DNA of 45,120 bases from Halococcus thailandensis JCM 13552 (GTDB lineage Archaea > Halobacteriota > Halobacteria > Halobacteriales > Halococcaceae), in the NCBI RefSeq assembly GCF_000336715.1, contig NZ_AOMF01000145.1, forward strand, positions 4,956 through 50,075, read 5' to 3'. The position numbers and the translations under genes were made by a program. The notes under the pieces are model-generated. The model did not search any database. It was not told where the DNA came from and was given only the letters and a program-made list of their open reading frames with translations. This document shows, in pieces, positions 1 to 7,814 of this stretch; positions within the stretch are counted from its first letter, which is position 1; every line of letters begins with the position of its first letter.

Positions 1-236
1 AACGGAGTTCTGGCGGTGGATGAGCGAGTGAGTGAAACGAACGAGCGAATCGGTTGGGGAGGAGTGTGGGCTGTTGTGGTGCTGTGCGGTGGTTGCGGTA
101 AGCGTCAGCATCCGCGCGAGTGGAACGAGCGCAGTTCGCCGCTCGCGCGGTTTGTGAGCGGGTGTTTTTAGTCCAGGTTTTTTGCGAGGAGCGGTAGCCG
201 ACCGCAGGGAGGACACCCGACGAGTAAAAAAGTGGG
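1..236 (+). repeat. Dispersed structured intergenic element, copy 1
   Basis: Non-coding, hairpin-rich stretch that shares ordered blocks with 28197-28513 (minus strand) and 39453-39662. Blocks here: GGTGGATGA (15-23), ATCCGCGCGAG (110-120), TTTTTAGTCCAGGTTTT (165-181) and GTAAAAAAGTGG (224-235). Between the last two blocks is a small hairpin, GCGGT/ACCGC (191-205). The segment at 50-80 matches copy 4 better than copies 2 and 3. The element ends 18 bases before the ncsA start codon, and its A-run (226-231) lies about 27 bases upstream of that ATG, where a TATA box would sit. The left end may be cut by the window edge. Confidence 0.75.
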
Positions 237-254
237 CCGTGAGTAGTTCTCTCC

Positions 255-1217
255 ATGAACTGCACCAAGTGCGACCGCGACGCGGTGGTTCACGCGGCGT
301 ACTCGGGGGCGCATCTCTGCGAGTACCACCTCCGGGCGTCGGTCGAAAAGCGCGTTCGTCGGCGGATCAGACAGGACGGGCTGGTGGGCGACGACGCGAC
401 CCCCGAGAGCCCCGAGACGTGGCTCATCGGGCTCTCGGGCGGAAAAGACAGCATCGTGCTCACCTCGATTCTCGAAGAAACGTTCGCCGAGGACCCGCGC
501 ATCGAGCTGGTCGCGCTCACCATCCACGAGGGGATCGAGGGCTATCGTGACGAGAGTCTCGACGCCGCGAGCGAACTCGCCGACGGGCTGGACATCCACC
601 ACGAGGTCGTGAGTTACACCGACGAGTTCGATCTGGAGATGGACGACGTCGTCGAGAAGGACCCCGAGGGGATGGCCGCGTGTGCGTACTGTGGCGTCTT
701 CCGGCGCGATCTGCTCGCCGACTACGCCGAGGCGTTCGGCGCGGACAAACTGTTGACGGGCCACAACCTCGACGACGAGGCCCAGACCGCACTGATGAAC
801 TTCTTCGAGGGTGACGTCGCCCAGATGGCCAAACATTTCGACGCGAGCCTCGGGCCGTTCGACGAGCGCGCCGAGACCGACGAGTTCGTCCCGCGGGCGA
901 AGCCGCTGCGGGACGTCCCCGAAAAGGAGGTCGCGCTCTACGCCCATCTCGCCGATCTACCCGTCCACATGGCCGAATGCCCACATTCGACGGAGGCCTA
1001 TCGTGGCGAGATCCAGGAACTCCTGCTCGACATGGAGGAGCGCCATCCCGGTACGCGCCACTCGATCATGGCCGGCTACGAGGAACTGGCGAAACTGGCC
1101 GCCAGCGCCTACGGCGAGGATGGTGCCGATCTCGGCGAGTGCGAGCGCTGTGGCAACGCCACCACGCGCGACGTCTGCCGGACGTGCCAGCTCACCGAGG
1201 CGGTGCACGCGGTCTGA
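255..1217 (+). CDS. ncsA: tRNA 2-thiolation protein NcsA (Ncs6/TtuA-type PP-loop ATPase)
   Basis: Predicted to adenylate wobble uridine 34 of tRNA for thiolation, using a ubiquitin-like SAMP as sulfur carrier (family knowledge from Haloferax). The 320 residues start with a zinc-binding cluster (C3, C6, C22, H25), followed by the PP-loop SGGKDS at 61-66. An internal CAYC (C143, C146) and a third Cys in AECPH probably hold the catalytic iron-sulfur cluster. The C-terminus has a second CxxC...CxxC zinc knuckle. The length fits the TtuA/Ncs6 family. It converges with ftsZ2, an order I also associate with Haloferax. The start is the only good ATG, and it has the repeat element directly upstream. 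Confidence 0.93.
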   Translation: MNCTKCDRDAVVHAAYSGAHLCEYHLRASVEKRVRRRIRQDGLVGDDATPESPETWLIGLSGGKDSIVLTSILEETFAEDPRIELVALTIHEGIEGYRDESLDAASELADGLDIHHEVVSYTDEFDLEMDDVVEKDPEGMAACAYCGVFRRDLLADYAEAFGADKLLTGHNLDDEAQTALMNFFEGDVAQMAKHFDASLGPFDERAETDEFVPRAKPLRDVPEKEVALYAHLADLPVHMAECPHSTEAYRGEIQELLLDMEERHPGTRHSIMAGYEELAKLAASAYGEDGADLGECERCGNATTRDVCRTCQLTEAVHAV

Positions 1218-1348
1218 CAACGGGATACCCGGCGGGATCCATGGCTTCCGCTGTCTGATCGGAGATATGACGATTGCTGCGGTCGTCGGTCGAGTGGGAG
1301 AAGAACAGCGGTCGGTCGAACGGCGATGTGGAGGGCCGAAAGCGGGAC

Positions 1349-2488
1349 CTAGCGGATGACGTCGAGATCGGTCTGTCGATCGGGTTCGTCGCGACCGCCG
1401 TCGCTCTGGGCGGGAATCTCGAACTCCTCGTCGAGCGCCGCGCGCGAGCGGTCGGCCTGTCCCTGGGCGTCGGGACCGAGCACCTGCGCGCTCTGGACGC
1501 CGGTCATGATCGCCATCACGCGGACCTTCCCCTTGTACTCCTCGCGGATGCGCGAGCCCCAGATGACGTTCGCGCTCGGGTCGAGCCGGTCGGTGATGCG
1601 CTCGGCGATCTCCTCGGCCTCCTTCAGGGTGAGATCCGGGCCGCCGGTGATGTGGACCAGTCCGCCCGAGGCACCACGGTAATCGACGTCGAGGAGGGGG
1701 TGAGTCATCGCGTCCTTGACGACCTCCTCGGTCTTGTTCTTGTCCTGCGTCTCGCCGACGAGCATCACCGCGACGCCACCCTGGTTCATGATGGAGGTCA
1801 TGTCGGCGTAGTCGAGGTTGATGAGCGACGGCTGGGTGATCGTCTCGGAGATACCCTTGACCGTCTCGGCGATCAGCTGATCCATCACCGAGAACGCCTT
1901 GCCGACGGGGAGGTTGGGGACGTAGTCGAGCAGGCGGTTGTTGTCGAGGACGATGATCGAGTCGGCCGCGTTGCGGAGTTCTTCGAGCCCCTCCTCGGCC
2001 TTGACAGTTCTGGCGCGCTCGACGTTGAACGGTGTGGAGACCATCCCGACGACGATCGCGCCCTCGTCGCTGGCGATCTCCGAGACGACCGGTGCTGCTC
2101 CCGTGCCCGTTCCGCCACCCATCCCCGCGGTGACGAACACGAGATCGGCTCCGGTGAGCACCTCCTTGATGGTGCTCTGGGCCATCTCGGTCGCACGCTG
2201 ACCCATCTCCGGATCGCCGCCCGCGCCGAGCCCCTGCGTGAGGGACTTGCCGACGAGCACGCGCGTGTCGGCCTCGATCATCTGGAGATGCTGTTTGTCG
2301 GTGTTGATGGCGATGGTCTCGGCACCCTCGACGCCGATGTTGTAGAGCCTGTTGACGGTGTTGTTGCCGGCACCGCCACAGCCGACGACGACGATCCGCG
2401 GATCGCCGAACTCCTCCAGTTCGGCCTCGTCGCGCCGCTGTTTCTCGAGTTCGGCGTTTTCGAGCGCCGACTCGACGATATCCTGCAT
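1349..2488 (-). CDS. ftsZ2: Cell division protein FtsZ2
   Basis: Tubulin-superfamily GTPase that polymerises at mid-cell and drives archaeal division. The 379 residues carry a Rossmann GTP-binding start ([14 protein letters not shown], 34-47), the tubulin signature GMGGGTGTG at 122-130, and the T7 loop NLDYAD at 224-229 with catalytic acids. A short N-terminal helix and an acidic disordered C-tail from about residue 345 flank the core. I assign FtsZ2 rather than FtsZ1 from the MQDIV N-terminus, the [11 protein letters not shown]-terminal segment, and the neighbourhood with ncsA and a ribbon-helix-helix gene, as I recall in Haloferax. The start codon lies one base after the stop of the upstream RHH gene, so the two are probably cotranscribed. 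Confidence 0.93.
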   Translation of the reverse strand: MQDIVESALENAELEKQRRDEAELEEFGDPRIVVVGCGGAGNNTVNRLYNIGVEGAETIAINTDKQHLQMIEADTRVLVGKSLTQGLGAGGDPEMGQRATEMAQSTIKEVLTGADLVFVTAGMGGGTGTGAAPVVSEIASDEGAIVVGMVSTPFNVERARTVKAEEGLEELRNAADSIIVLDNNRLLDYVPNLPVGKAFSVMDQLIAETVKGISETITQPSLINLDYADMTSIMNQGGVAVMLVGETQDKNKTEEVVKDAMTHPLLDVDYRGASGGLVHITGGPDLTLKEAEEIAERITDRLDPSANVIWGSRIREEYKGKVRVMAIMTGVQSAQVLGPDAQGQADRSRAALDEEFEIPAQSDGGRDEPDRQTDLDVIR

Positions 2489-2489
2489 C

Positions 2490-2663
2490 TCAGGCCCTCG
2501 CGAACGGTCGTTCCGTCGGACGATCGTCCGACCGTTCCTCGGCGACCATCTCCCTGACCGCCGCCCGGATCGCCTCGCTCCGGTTCGGATAGTCGCCGAG
2601 TTCGACCATCCGTTCGACCTCCTCGATCTGCTGTTTCGGAATTCGCAGTGTCACACGCTCCAT
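2490..2663 (-). CDS. Ribbon-helix-helix (CopG-type) DNA-binding protein upstream of ftsZ2
   Basis: Small 57-residue RHH regulator. The beta strand is [10 protein letters not shown], followed by two helices ([12 protein letters not shown] and [13 protein letters not shown]) and a short charged tail. I chose the ATG at 2663, because an upstream in-frame ATG at 2735 would add 24 residues unlike RHH proteins and read through the operator. The gene ends one base before ftsZ2. A palindrome of GTAAGAC half-sites lies upstream (2743-2760), so autoregulation of an RHH-ftsZ2 operon is a reasonable inference. The bound DNA site has not been shown. Confidence 0.88.
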   Translation of the reverse strand: MERVTLRIPKQQIEEVERMVELGDYPNRSEAIRAAVREMVAEERSDDRPTERPFARA

Positions 2664-2710
2664 GTTGTTGCTCCCTTTTGCGACGCGTCTTACACACCGA
2701 AATCGCGTGA

Positions 2711-2730
2711 CGGGAGCCATATCGCTCCCG
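2711..2730. promoter_or_regulatory. Second dyad in the ftsZ2 operon leader
   Basis: CGGGAGC (2711-2717) and GCTCCCG (2724-2730) form a perfect seven-base inverted repeat around CATATC, about 50 bases before the RHH start. It could fold as an RNA hairpin in the 5' leader or be a protein site. No function is evident. Confidence 0.4.
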
Positions 2731-2742
2731 CCCACGACGTCT

Positions 2743-2760
2743 GTAAGACGGTCGTCTTAC
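2743..2760. promoter_or_regulatory. Palindromic operator candidate upstream of RHH-ftsZ2
   Basis: Seven-base inverted arms GTAAGAC (2743-2749) and GTCTTAC (2754-2760) are separated by GGTC. Further copies of the same heptamer occur at 2806-2812 (GTAAGAC) and 2687-2693 (GTCTTAC). An AT-rich stretch near 2778-2796 reads TTTTATTAC on the minus strand and could be the TATA box; transcription would then begin near 2765, beside the palindrome. RHH repressors commonly bind such short spaced half-sites. Assignment to the neighbouring RHH protein is inference. Confidence 0.55.
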
Positions 2761-2861
2761 GCAAAGTATGCAATTACTGCATTTGTAATAAAACTACCGG
2801 CTCGCGTAAGACATACGACGTGAGACGCCGGATGCCCGCGTATGCAACGGGGAGTGCTCTT

Positions 2862-3365
2862 CTACGGTCGATCCAGGACGTCGGCTGCGGGTGTGCGGCG
2901 ACCACAGCTCGGACAGAACCCCCAGTCCGAGCGGAGTTCGTCGCCGCAGTCACAGAACACGCGATGGGACGCTTTTTCGCCGCAGTTCGGGCAGTAGACG
3001 CTCTCGTCGTCGATTTCCTCGCCACACTGCGCGCACGTTTTACGCGCGTCCGACGGCGTTTGCGCCGTCGCGTCGTTCGTCTTACGCTGGGTCGCGTCGT
3101 CCGCAGTCGCCCGCTCGGAAACACCATCGAGCGTGATGTTTACGTTCACGTCCTGTGGCTCTGACGGCGTAAACGTATCCAGTCGCTCGTCGACAAGCGC
3201 ATCGACGCGGTCGGCGACGACGGCGTCGAGGCTGTCGGTCGTCGCCGACTCGTTCCGTGCGAGATAGGATCGGAGCGCTTCCCGCATCGCCTCGCTCTTG
3301 GAGAGCTCCAGGGTTTCGAGCTCCTCGATGAGCTCGTCGTCGGCACGGAACGTGATCTTGCTCAT
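2862..3365 (-). CDS. RHH domain protein with C-terminal double zinc ribbon
   Basis: The 167-residue protein begins MSKITFRADDELIEELE, an RHH fold (about residues 1-45) with the typical SKSEAMREALRSYL helix. A polar, probably disordered linker follows. The C-terminus has two zinc-ribbon knuckles, CAQC...CPNC and CDC...CPSC (about 115-160). The start at 3365 is preferred over 3389 because the RHH strand should lie at the N-terminus. It is on the same strand as the RHH-ftsZ2 pair, about 200 bases upstream, so it may have its own promoter. Probably a DNA-binding regulator; target unknown. Having two RHH genes in a row before ftsZ2 suggests a shared regulatory role, which is inference. Confidence 0.85.
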   Translation of the reverse strand: MSKITFRADDELIEELETLELSKSEAMREALRSYLARNESATTDSLDAVVADRVDALVDERLDTFTPSEPQDVNVNITLDGVSERATADDATQRKTNDATAQTPSDARKTCAQCGEEIDDESVYCPNCGEKASHRVFCDCGDELRSDWGFCPSCGRRTPAADVLDRP

Positions 3366-3551
3366 CCTCGCTCGGGGCGACGTGATCACAACACTTCATA
3401 CTGTCGGGTCGCCGCTCACGGGCCGAGAACACCGTCCAATCGGCGATCCAGGATCGGTCGATTGTTCGACAGGGCGTTGTCGGACAGCCATCACACCAGT
3501 CGACGATCGAATGGCAACCGTTAAGTTCGATAGTCCGATTGTTCGTACTGT

Positions 3552-3625
3552 CCGCCCTTAGCTCAGCCTGGTAGAGCAGCCGACTGTAGATCGGCTTGTC
3601 CCCCGTTCAATTCGGGGAGGGCGGA
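3552..3625 (+). tRNA. tRNA-Tyr (anticodon GTA)
   Basis: A 74-nt cloverleaf with a perfect seven-base acceptor stem (3552-3558 with 3618-3624) and A as discriminator base. The five-base anticodon stem GCCGA/TCGGC encloses loop CTGTAGA, giving anticodon GTA. The T arm is CCCCG-TTCAATT-CGGGG. There is no intron and no encoded CCA. A TTAAG motif at 3521-3525, about 27 bases upstream, is a candidate TATA box. Confidence 0.96.
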
Positions 3626-3724
3626 TTTCCTCGCCGAACGAATCGGAGCTGAGTCGGACGACTGACGAGTGCGGGTTGCAGTTGCCGGTGACATACTTTT
3701 TCCGCCGGGCGTCGTACGCCGCGT

Positions 3725-4075
3725 ATGCCCGACGAAGGACGCAACACCGACCGTGCACGGGAGCGCCAGCGCGACCGCGCCGATCACGTCGAGAACATCC
3801 TCGACGACGTCGAAGCCGACGTCAGCGAGCGGCAGTATCCCGTCAGAAGCGAGGAGCTCGCCACCGAGTACGCCGATCAGCCGATCGACATGCCGAACGA
3901 AACCGAGTCGATGGGGAGCGTCTTCGATCGGCTCGACGACGAGTACGACACGCCCGAGGAGGTTCGCGAGGCACTCCACGGCGAACTCACCGGCGAAGCG
4001 GGCGAGCCGAACGAGTACAACGAAGAACGTGATCTGGAGGCGCTCGACGAGGCCACGGAGTCGGATCGAGCGTAG
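3725..4075 (+). CDS. DUF5789-like small acidic haloarchaeal protein
   Basis: Soluble, highly acidic 116-residue protein. The N-terminal third is charged and probably helical. The core reads YPVRSEELATEYADQPI, then an ME/GSVFDRL segment and a YDTPEEVREALHGEL segment, matching the pattern I associate with haloarchaeal DUF5789 proteins (YPVT.EE...G..L...). No catalytic motif, signal peptide or membrane segment is visible, and function is unknown. It stands alone between tRNA-Tyr and the DUF4129 operon. The DUF assignment is from memory of the family. Confidence 0.75.
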   Translation: MPDEGRNTDRARERQRDRADHVENILDDVEADVSERQYPVRSEELATEYADQPIDMPNETESMGSVFDRLDDEYDTPEEVREALHGELTGEAGEPNEYNEERDLEALDEATESDRA

Positions 4076-4175
4076 TCGATCGATCGTTGCCGGGTTACGA
4101 TTCGAAACAGCCAGTAGCCGTCGGTTCGCCGCCAGCGGGACAACGCTCATGATCGTTCCGACCCGCAGATAGGTC

Positions 4176-5108
4176 GTGAATCGCGACGCGCTCGCCGTCG
4201 TGGTGCTCGCCGTTCTGGCGATCCTCGCCATCGCCGTCGGGGCCGCCGCCATCGACGCACCGACACAGGCGGCCGGGAGCGCCACGGGAAGCGGTGGCGG
4301 GAGCGGCGGTCTCCTCGGCGAGGGGCAGACGTTCGACCTCGGCCAGCCGGCACCGATCGAGACGTCGGACGGTTCGGGGCTGATCGAGGCCCTCCTCCAG
4401 CTACTCGTCGTCGTGCTCGTCGGTGGATTTCTCGTCGGTCTGTACGTCCTGCGCGACGAACTCGATCGCCGCGATCTCGGGATCGTCGCACTCGGATCGG
4501 TCGTTCTGGCTGGCCTGCTGTTCGGGCTATATCGCCTTCTCGGTGCCCTCGGTGGCAACGATGCGGCAAACGGGAATGGCATCGCTGGCAGGCGGACACC
4601 CGTGTTCCCGGGTGGTGGCAGCGACGGAGCGGTCGACAGCGTGGCGCGAACCGTTTCGGCCGAGCCGCTGCTCGTGCTCGCCGTCGCCACCGTGCTCCTC
4701 GTCGGGATCGGGCTGCTCGTTCGCTCCGGACGGACGGCCGACGAGGAGAAAGATGATGGAGAACCGACATCGGCAGCGTCGAACTCACCGTCCCCCAGTG
4801 CGGCCGAACTCGGTCGCGCGGCTGGGACCGCGGCCGACCGCATCGCCGACGACAGGAGCGCCGACAACAAGATCTACCGCGCGTGGCGGGAGATGATCGA
4901 GCAGTTGGAGATGGGAAACCCGCGCTCGCGGACGCCGGAGGAGTTCGCCCGCGCCGCGACCGACGCCGGCATGGATCGCGAAAACGTCACCGAACTCACC
5001 GACGTGTTCAGAGCCGTGCGCTACGGCGGGACCGATGCCACTGACGAACGCGAAGCGCGGGCGGTGGCCGCACTGCGGCGCATCGAGGACGACGCGGAGG
5101 AGCGATGA
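4176..5108 (+). CDS. DUF4129 domain membrane protein
   Basis: First gene of a four-gene overlapping operon with a DUF58 protein. The 310 residues start from GTG with an N-terminal hydrophobic segment (about 6-26). Three more membrane segments follow near 71-92, 101-121 and 163-183, after a Gly/Ser-rich stretch. The C-terminal cytosolic domain (about 235-306) matches DUF4129: IYRAWREMIEQL, RTPEEFARAA and a final AVRYGG segment. DUF4129 is usually fused to or beside transglutaminase-like proteins in MoxR/DUF58 clusters thought to act at the cell envelope. No transglutaminase is present here. The stop overlaps the next start by four bases. Confidence 0.85.
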   Translation: MNRDALAVVVLAVLAILAIAVGAAAIDAPTQAAGSATGSGGGSGGLLGEGQTFDLGQPAPIETSDGSGLIEALLQLLVVVLVGGFLVGLYVLRDELDRRDLGIVALGSVVLAGLLFGLYRLLGALGGNDAANGNGIAGRRTPVFPGGGSDGAVDSVARTVSAEPLLVLAVATVLLVGIGLLVRSGRTADEEKDDGEPTSAASNSPSPSAAELGRAAGTAADRIADDRSADNKIYRAWREMIEQLEMGNPRSRTPEEFARAATDAGMDRENVTELTDVFRAVRYGGTDATDEREARAVAALRRIEDDAEER

Positions 5109-5680
5109 GTCGCGGACGATCGCTGGCCATCGCGGTCGGCGTCGCGCTCGTTCTCTGGGGGTTGGCCGTCGCGAGCGTGCCGGGGTTCGTCGGCGGCGTC
5201 ACGCTGACGACCGAACTACTCGGGGCGGTCGCGGTCGTCGCGCTCGCCGGTGGCGCTGTGGCCATCCGCTCACGACTCCGGGCCGAGGAGACGGAAAGCG
5301 ATCTGCCGACGCCCGAGTCCGCGGGCGAGTTCTCGACGCCCGGGGAAGAGTTCGACGAGAAAGTCGCCGCGCTCGCGCCCGGCAGGCGGATGCGGGGAGC
5401 CAGCGAGCGCCGCACGATAAGCGATCGACTGGACGCACTCGCCGTCAGGGTGCTGGTCCGGCAGGGAGCCAGCGAGCAGGCCGCTCGCGAGCAGCTCGCG
5501 GAAGGGACGTGGACTGACGACCCCTACGCGGCGGCGTTTTTCGCCGAGGCACTCGCTTCGGACATCCCCCTCGAAGAACGCCTGCGTGCGGCGTTCAGCG
5601 GCGAGCCGAGCGAGCGCCGGCGGGCACGCCACGCGGCCGACGCGCTCGCCACCATCGCGAGTCGGGAGCGCGAGCAGTGA
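5105..5680 (+). CDS. Two-TM protein of the DUF58 operon (probable DUF7269-like)
   Basis: The 191-residue protein has two N-terminal membrane segments (about 7-27 and 36-56) and a cytosolic helical part rich in Arg, Ala and Glu. Its position between DUF4129 and DUF58 genes, with ATGA-type overlaps on both sides, fits a haloarchaeal family that I recall as DUF7269. No enzymatic motif is seen. It is probably a structural partner of the membrane complex, inferred only from gene order. Confidence 0.8.
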   Translation: MSRGRSLAIAVGVALVLWGLAVASVPGFVGGVTLTTELLGAVAVVALAGGAVAIRSRLRAEETESDLPTPESAGEFSTPGEEFDEKVAALAPGRRMRGASERRTISDRLDALAVRVLVRQGASEQAAREQLAEGTWTDDPYAAAFFAEALASDIPLEERLRAAFSGEPSERRRARHAADALATIASREREQ

Positions 5681-6984
5681 GTCGTTCCGGAGAGAACCGA
5701 CCGACGAGCGCGGACGACGAACGAGTGCATCGAACGGGCCGCTGGCGAGGGGTGAGCGCGCTCGCGCTGGTCGCCAGTGCGGTCGGCATCCTCGCCGACA
5801 GCGCCGGCCTCGTGCTCGTCGGCGTCGTCGGCGTCGTCTTCGCCGGGTTCGCACGGGCCGCACGGCCACCGACCGTCGATCTCGCCATCGAGCGATCGGT
5901 GAACGACGCCGAACCGGCTTCCGGACAAGAAGTGACGGTGACAGTGACGATCGAGAACACCGGCGATTCTTTCCTGTCCGATCTCCGGATCGTCGACGGT
6001 GTGCCGCCCGCGCTCGCCGTCGCGTCGGGATCGCCACGGCTGGCGACTGCACTCAGGCCGGGTGAAACGACGACGCTCTCCTACGACGTGGGGGCTGCTC
6101 GCGGACGGCACGCCTTCGAGCCGGCGCTCGCCATCGCCCGCGACGCGAGCGGGGCGACCGAACGCCGATGTGAGGTGGCGGCGACCGACGAGACGCCGAT
6201 CACTTGCGTGCCGGCGCTCGATGCACAGATGGCGATCGGGCTTCGCCAGCAGACGATCGGCCAGCCCGGGCGCGTGCTCACGGACATCGGCGGCTCGGGC
6301 GTCGCCTTCCACACCACCCGCGAGTACCGGCCGGGCGATCCGCTCTCGCGCATCGACTGGAACCGGAAGGCGAAGACCGGCGATCTCTCCACCGTGGACT
6401 TCCGCGAGGAACGCGCCGCCGCGGTCGTGCTGCTCGTCGACGCGCGCGAGGGAGCCTATCGTGCTCCGGACGGCGATCGCGACAGCGCGGTCGAGCGAAG
6501 CGTCGGCGCGGCCGGGGCGCTGTACGTCGCGCTGACCGACGCGGAGAACCCGGTCGGGATCGCCGCGCTCGCGCCCGAATCCTGTTGGCTCGCGCCGGGA
6601 CTCGGCGCGAGCCATCGCGCCCGTGCCCGCGAACTGCTCGCCACCCATCCGGCGCTCGCGCCGACACCGCCCGACGACCCCTTCTTCCCGTCGATACGGC
6701 TGCGACGACTGCGCCGCCGACTGCCGTCCGAGGCGCAGTTGGTGGTCTGCTCGCCGCTGTGCGACGATTACATCGTGGGGCTCCTCCAGCGACTCGACGC
6801 CAGCGGTCATCGCGTGACCGTTCTCAGTCCCGATCCCACGAACGACGAAACGCCCGGCCAGCGGGTGGCCCGCACCGAGCGCACCCTCCGCCTGTCGACG
6901 CTGCGCGCGGCAGGGATCCCGGTCGTCGACTGGGGAGCCGAATCGCTCGCCGTCGCGCTCGCCCGGGCGGGAGGAACACGATGA
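5677..6984 (+). CDS. DUF58 domain-containing membrane protein
   Basis: The 435-residue protein starts with GTG inside the previous stop. Two hydrophobic segments (about 27-62) precede a beta-rich domain (about 68-130) with the pattern of DUF11/CARDB-like repeats (VTVTIENTG). The DUF58 signature then appears: REYRPGDPLSRIDWNRKAKT, followed by VVLLVDAREG, a von Willebrand A-like strand with an Asp. DUF58 proteins occur with MoxR ATPases and are thought to be chaperone or assembly clients at the envelope. The MoxR gene is nearby on the opposite strand at 7815-8762. Confidence 0.92.
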   Translation: MSRSGENRPTSADDERVHRTGRWRGVSALALVASAVGILADSAGLVLVGVVGVVFAGFARAARPPTVDLAIERSVNDAEPASGQEVTVTVTIENTGDSFLSDLRIVDGVPPALAVASGSPRLATALRPGETTTLSYDVGAARGRHAFEPALAIARDASGATERRCEVAATDETPITCVPALDAQMAIGLRQQTIGQPGRVLTDIGGSGVAFHTTREYRPGDPLSRIDWNRKAKTGDLSTVDFREERAAAVVLLVDAREGAYRAPDGDRDSAVERSVGAAGALYVALTDAENPVGIAALAPESCWLAPGLGASHRARARELLATHPALAPTPPDDPFFPSIRLRRLRRRLPSEAQLVVCSPLCDDYIVGLLQRLDASGHRVTVLSPDPTNDETPGQRVARTERTLRLSTLRAAGIPVVDWGAESLAVALARAGGTR

Positions 6985-7478
6985 GTGGATCGGCGATCGA
7001 TCACGCACCGCCACGGACGAGCACCGCCATCGGGATCGGCGTCGCAGTCGTCGGCACGCTATCGCTGGCACTCTCGGGACCCGCGGCCGTCGTCGGCGCG
7101 GTCGGCGTCGTCGGTTTCGCCGTCGGACTGCGCTCGTCGTCGCGGGCGGCCGTCACGCTCGGGGCAGCAGGACTGTTCTGCGGAACGGTGCTCGCAGGGC
7201 TCGCCGGCGCGCCATCCCCACTCCTGCTGGCGGCGACCGCCGCCACAGTCGTCGCGTGGGACGTCGCGGAGTTCGGCATCGATCTCGGCGAGACGGTCGG
7301 GAGGGCAGCCACGACGCGCCGGGCGGAGTTCGTCCACGCGGGCACGAGCGGTGCGCTGGCACTGGTCGGAGCCGGCGGCGGGTCGATCGTCTATCGGCTG
7401 GCTGGCGGCGGGCCAGCACTCGTTCCGATCGCGCTACTGTTCGGCGCGGTGGTGCTCGTCCTCACGCTCCGGCCCTGA
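6981..7478 (+). CDS. Multi-TM protein of the DUF58 operon (probable DUF7519-like)
   Basis: The 165-residue, very hydrophobic protein has about five membrane segments spread from residue 15 to the C-terminus and a short soluble loop around FGIDLGETVGRAA. The start ATG overlaps the DUF58 stop (ATGA). A longer in-frame ORF extends upstream to 6204 but lies wholly inside the DUF58 gene. Last gene of the operon. I recall a haloarchaeal family, DUF7519, in this position; no activity can be deduced. Confidence 0.8.
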   Translation: MSGSAIDHAPPRTSTAIGIGVAVVGTLSLALSGPAAVVGAVGVVGFAVGLRSSSRAAVTLGAAGLFCGTVLAGLAGAPSPLLLAATAATVVAWDVAEFGIDLGETVGRAATTRRAEFVHAGTSGALALVGAGGGSIVYRLAGGGPALVPIALLFGAVVLVLTLRP

Positions 7479-7564
7479 GTGTAGTCATGTGGGTACGAAG
7501 CGATCTTTAGTCTCGACATGTCTCGTACCACGAGATCATGAATCAGTATGAAGGTGTGTGAGCC

Positions 7565-7579
7565 GGAACGGACCGTTCC
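7565..7579. promoter_or_regulatory. 15-bp palindrome in front of a TATA box
   Basis: GGAACGG-A-CCGTTCC is a perfect inverted repeat. It is followed 10 bases later by TTTAT (about 7590-7594), a TATA-like element some 28 bases before the ATG at 7622. The position just upstream of the TATA box is typical of an activator or BRE-overlapping site for the small membrane gene. Confidence 0.5.
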
Positions 7580-7621
7580 TTCCCTGATATTTATTCCCAC
7601 AGCGCTCCGAGAATGGACGCA

Positions 7622-7813
7622 ATGTCGGAATCAGAAACCATGCCGGACGAATCGGGTGCACCGTATCTCGCCTTCGGCGCGCTCGGCTCCGTGGCGCTCG
7701 CACTGTACGAATACTACGCCCGCGACAACCAGCAGCGCGGAATGTTCATCGGGCTCTGGCCGCCGACGATGATCGGCTTCGCGATCTACCAGAAGCTCCA
7801 GGACGAGGAGTAG
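7622..7813 (+). CDS. Small membrane protein, unknown function
   Basis: 63 residues with a polar start (MSESETMPDES) and two hydrophobic segments, YLAFGALGSVALALYEYY and FIGLWPPTMIGFAIY, joined by a short charged loop (RDNQQRG). An alternative ATG at 7613 would add three residues. I prefer 7622 because the TATA-like element near 7590 places transcription initiation almost exactly there, giving a leaderless message. It converges with moxR, two bases apart. It looks like a conserved haloarchaeal micro-protein; no function can be assigned. Confidence 0.78.
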   Translation: MSESETMPDESGAPYLAFGALGSVALALYEYYARDNQQRGMFIGLWPPTMIGFAIYQKLQDEE

Positions 7814-7814
7814 C

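Noticed and set aside
1274-2557. 427-residue plus-strand frame over ftsZ2
   Set aside because: Antisense to a highly conserved gene; no domain.
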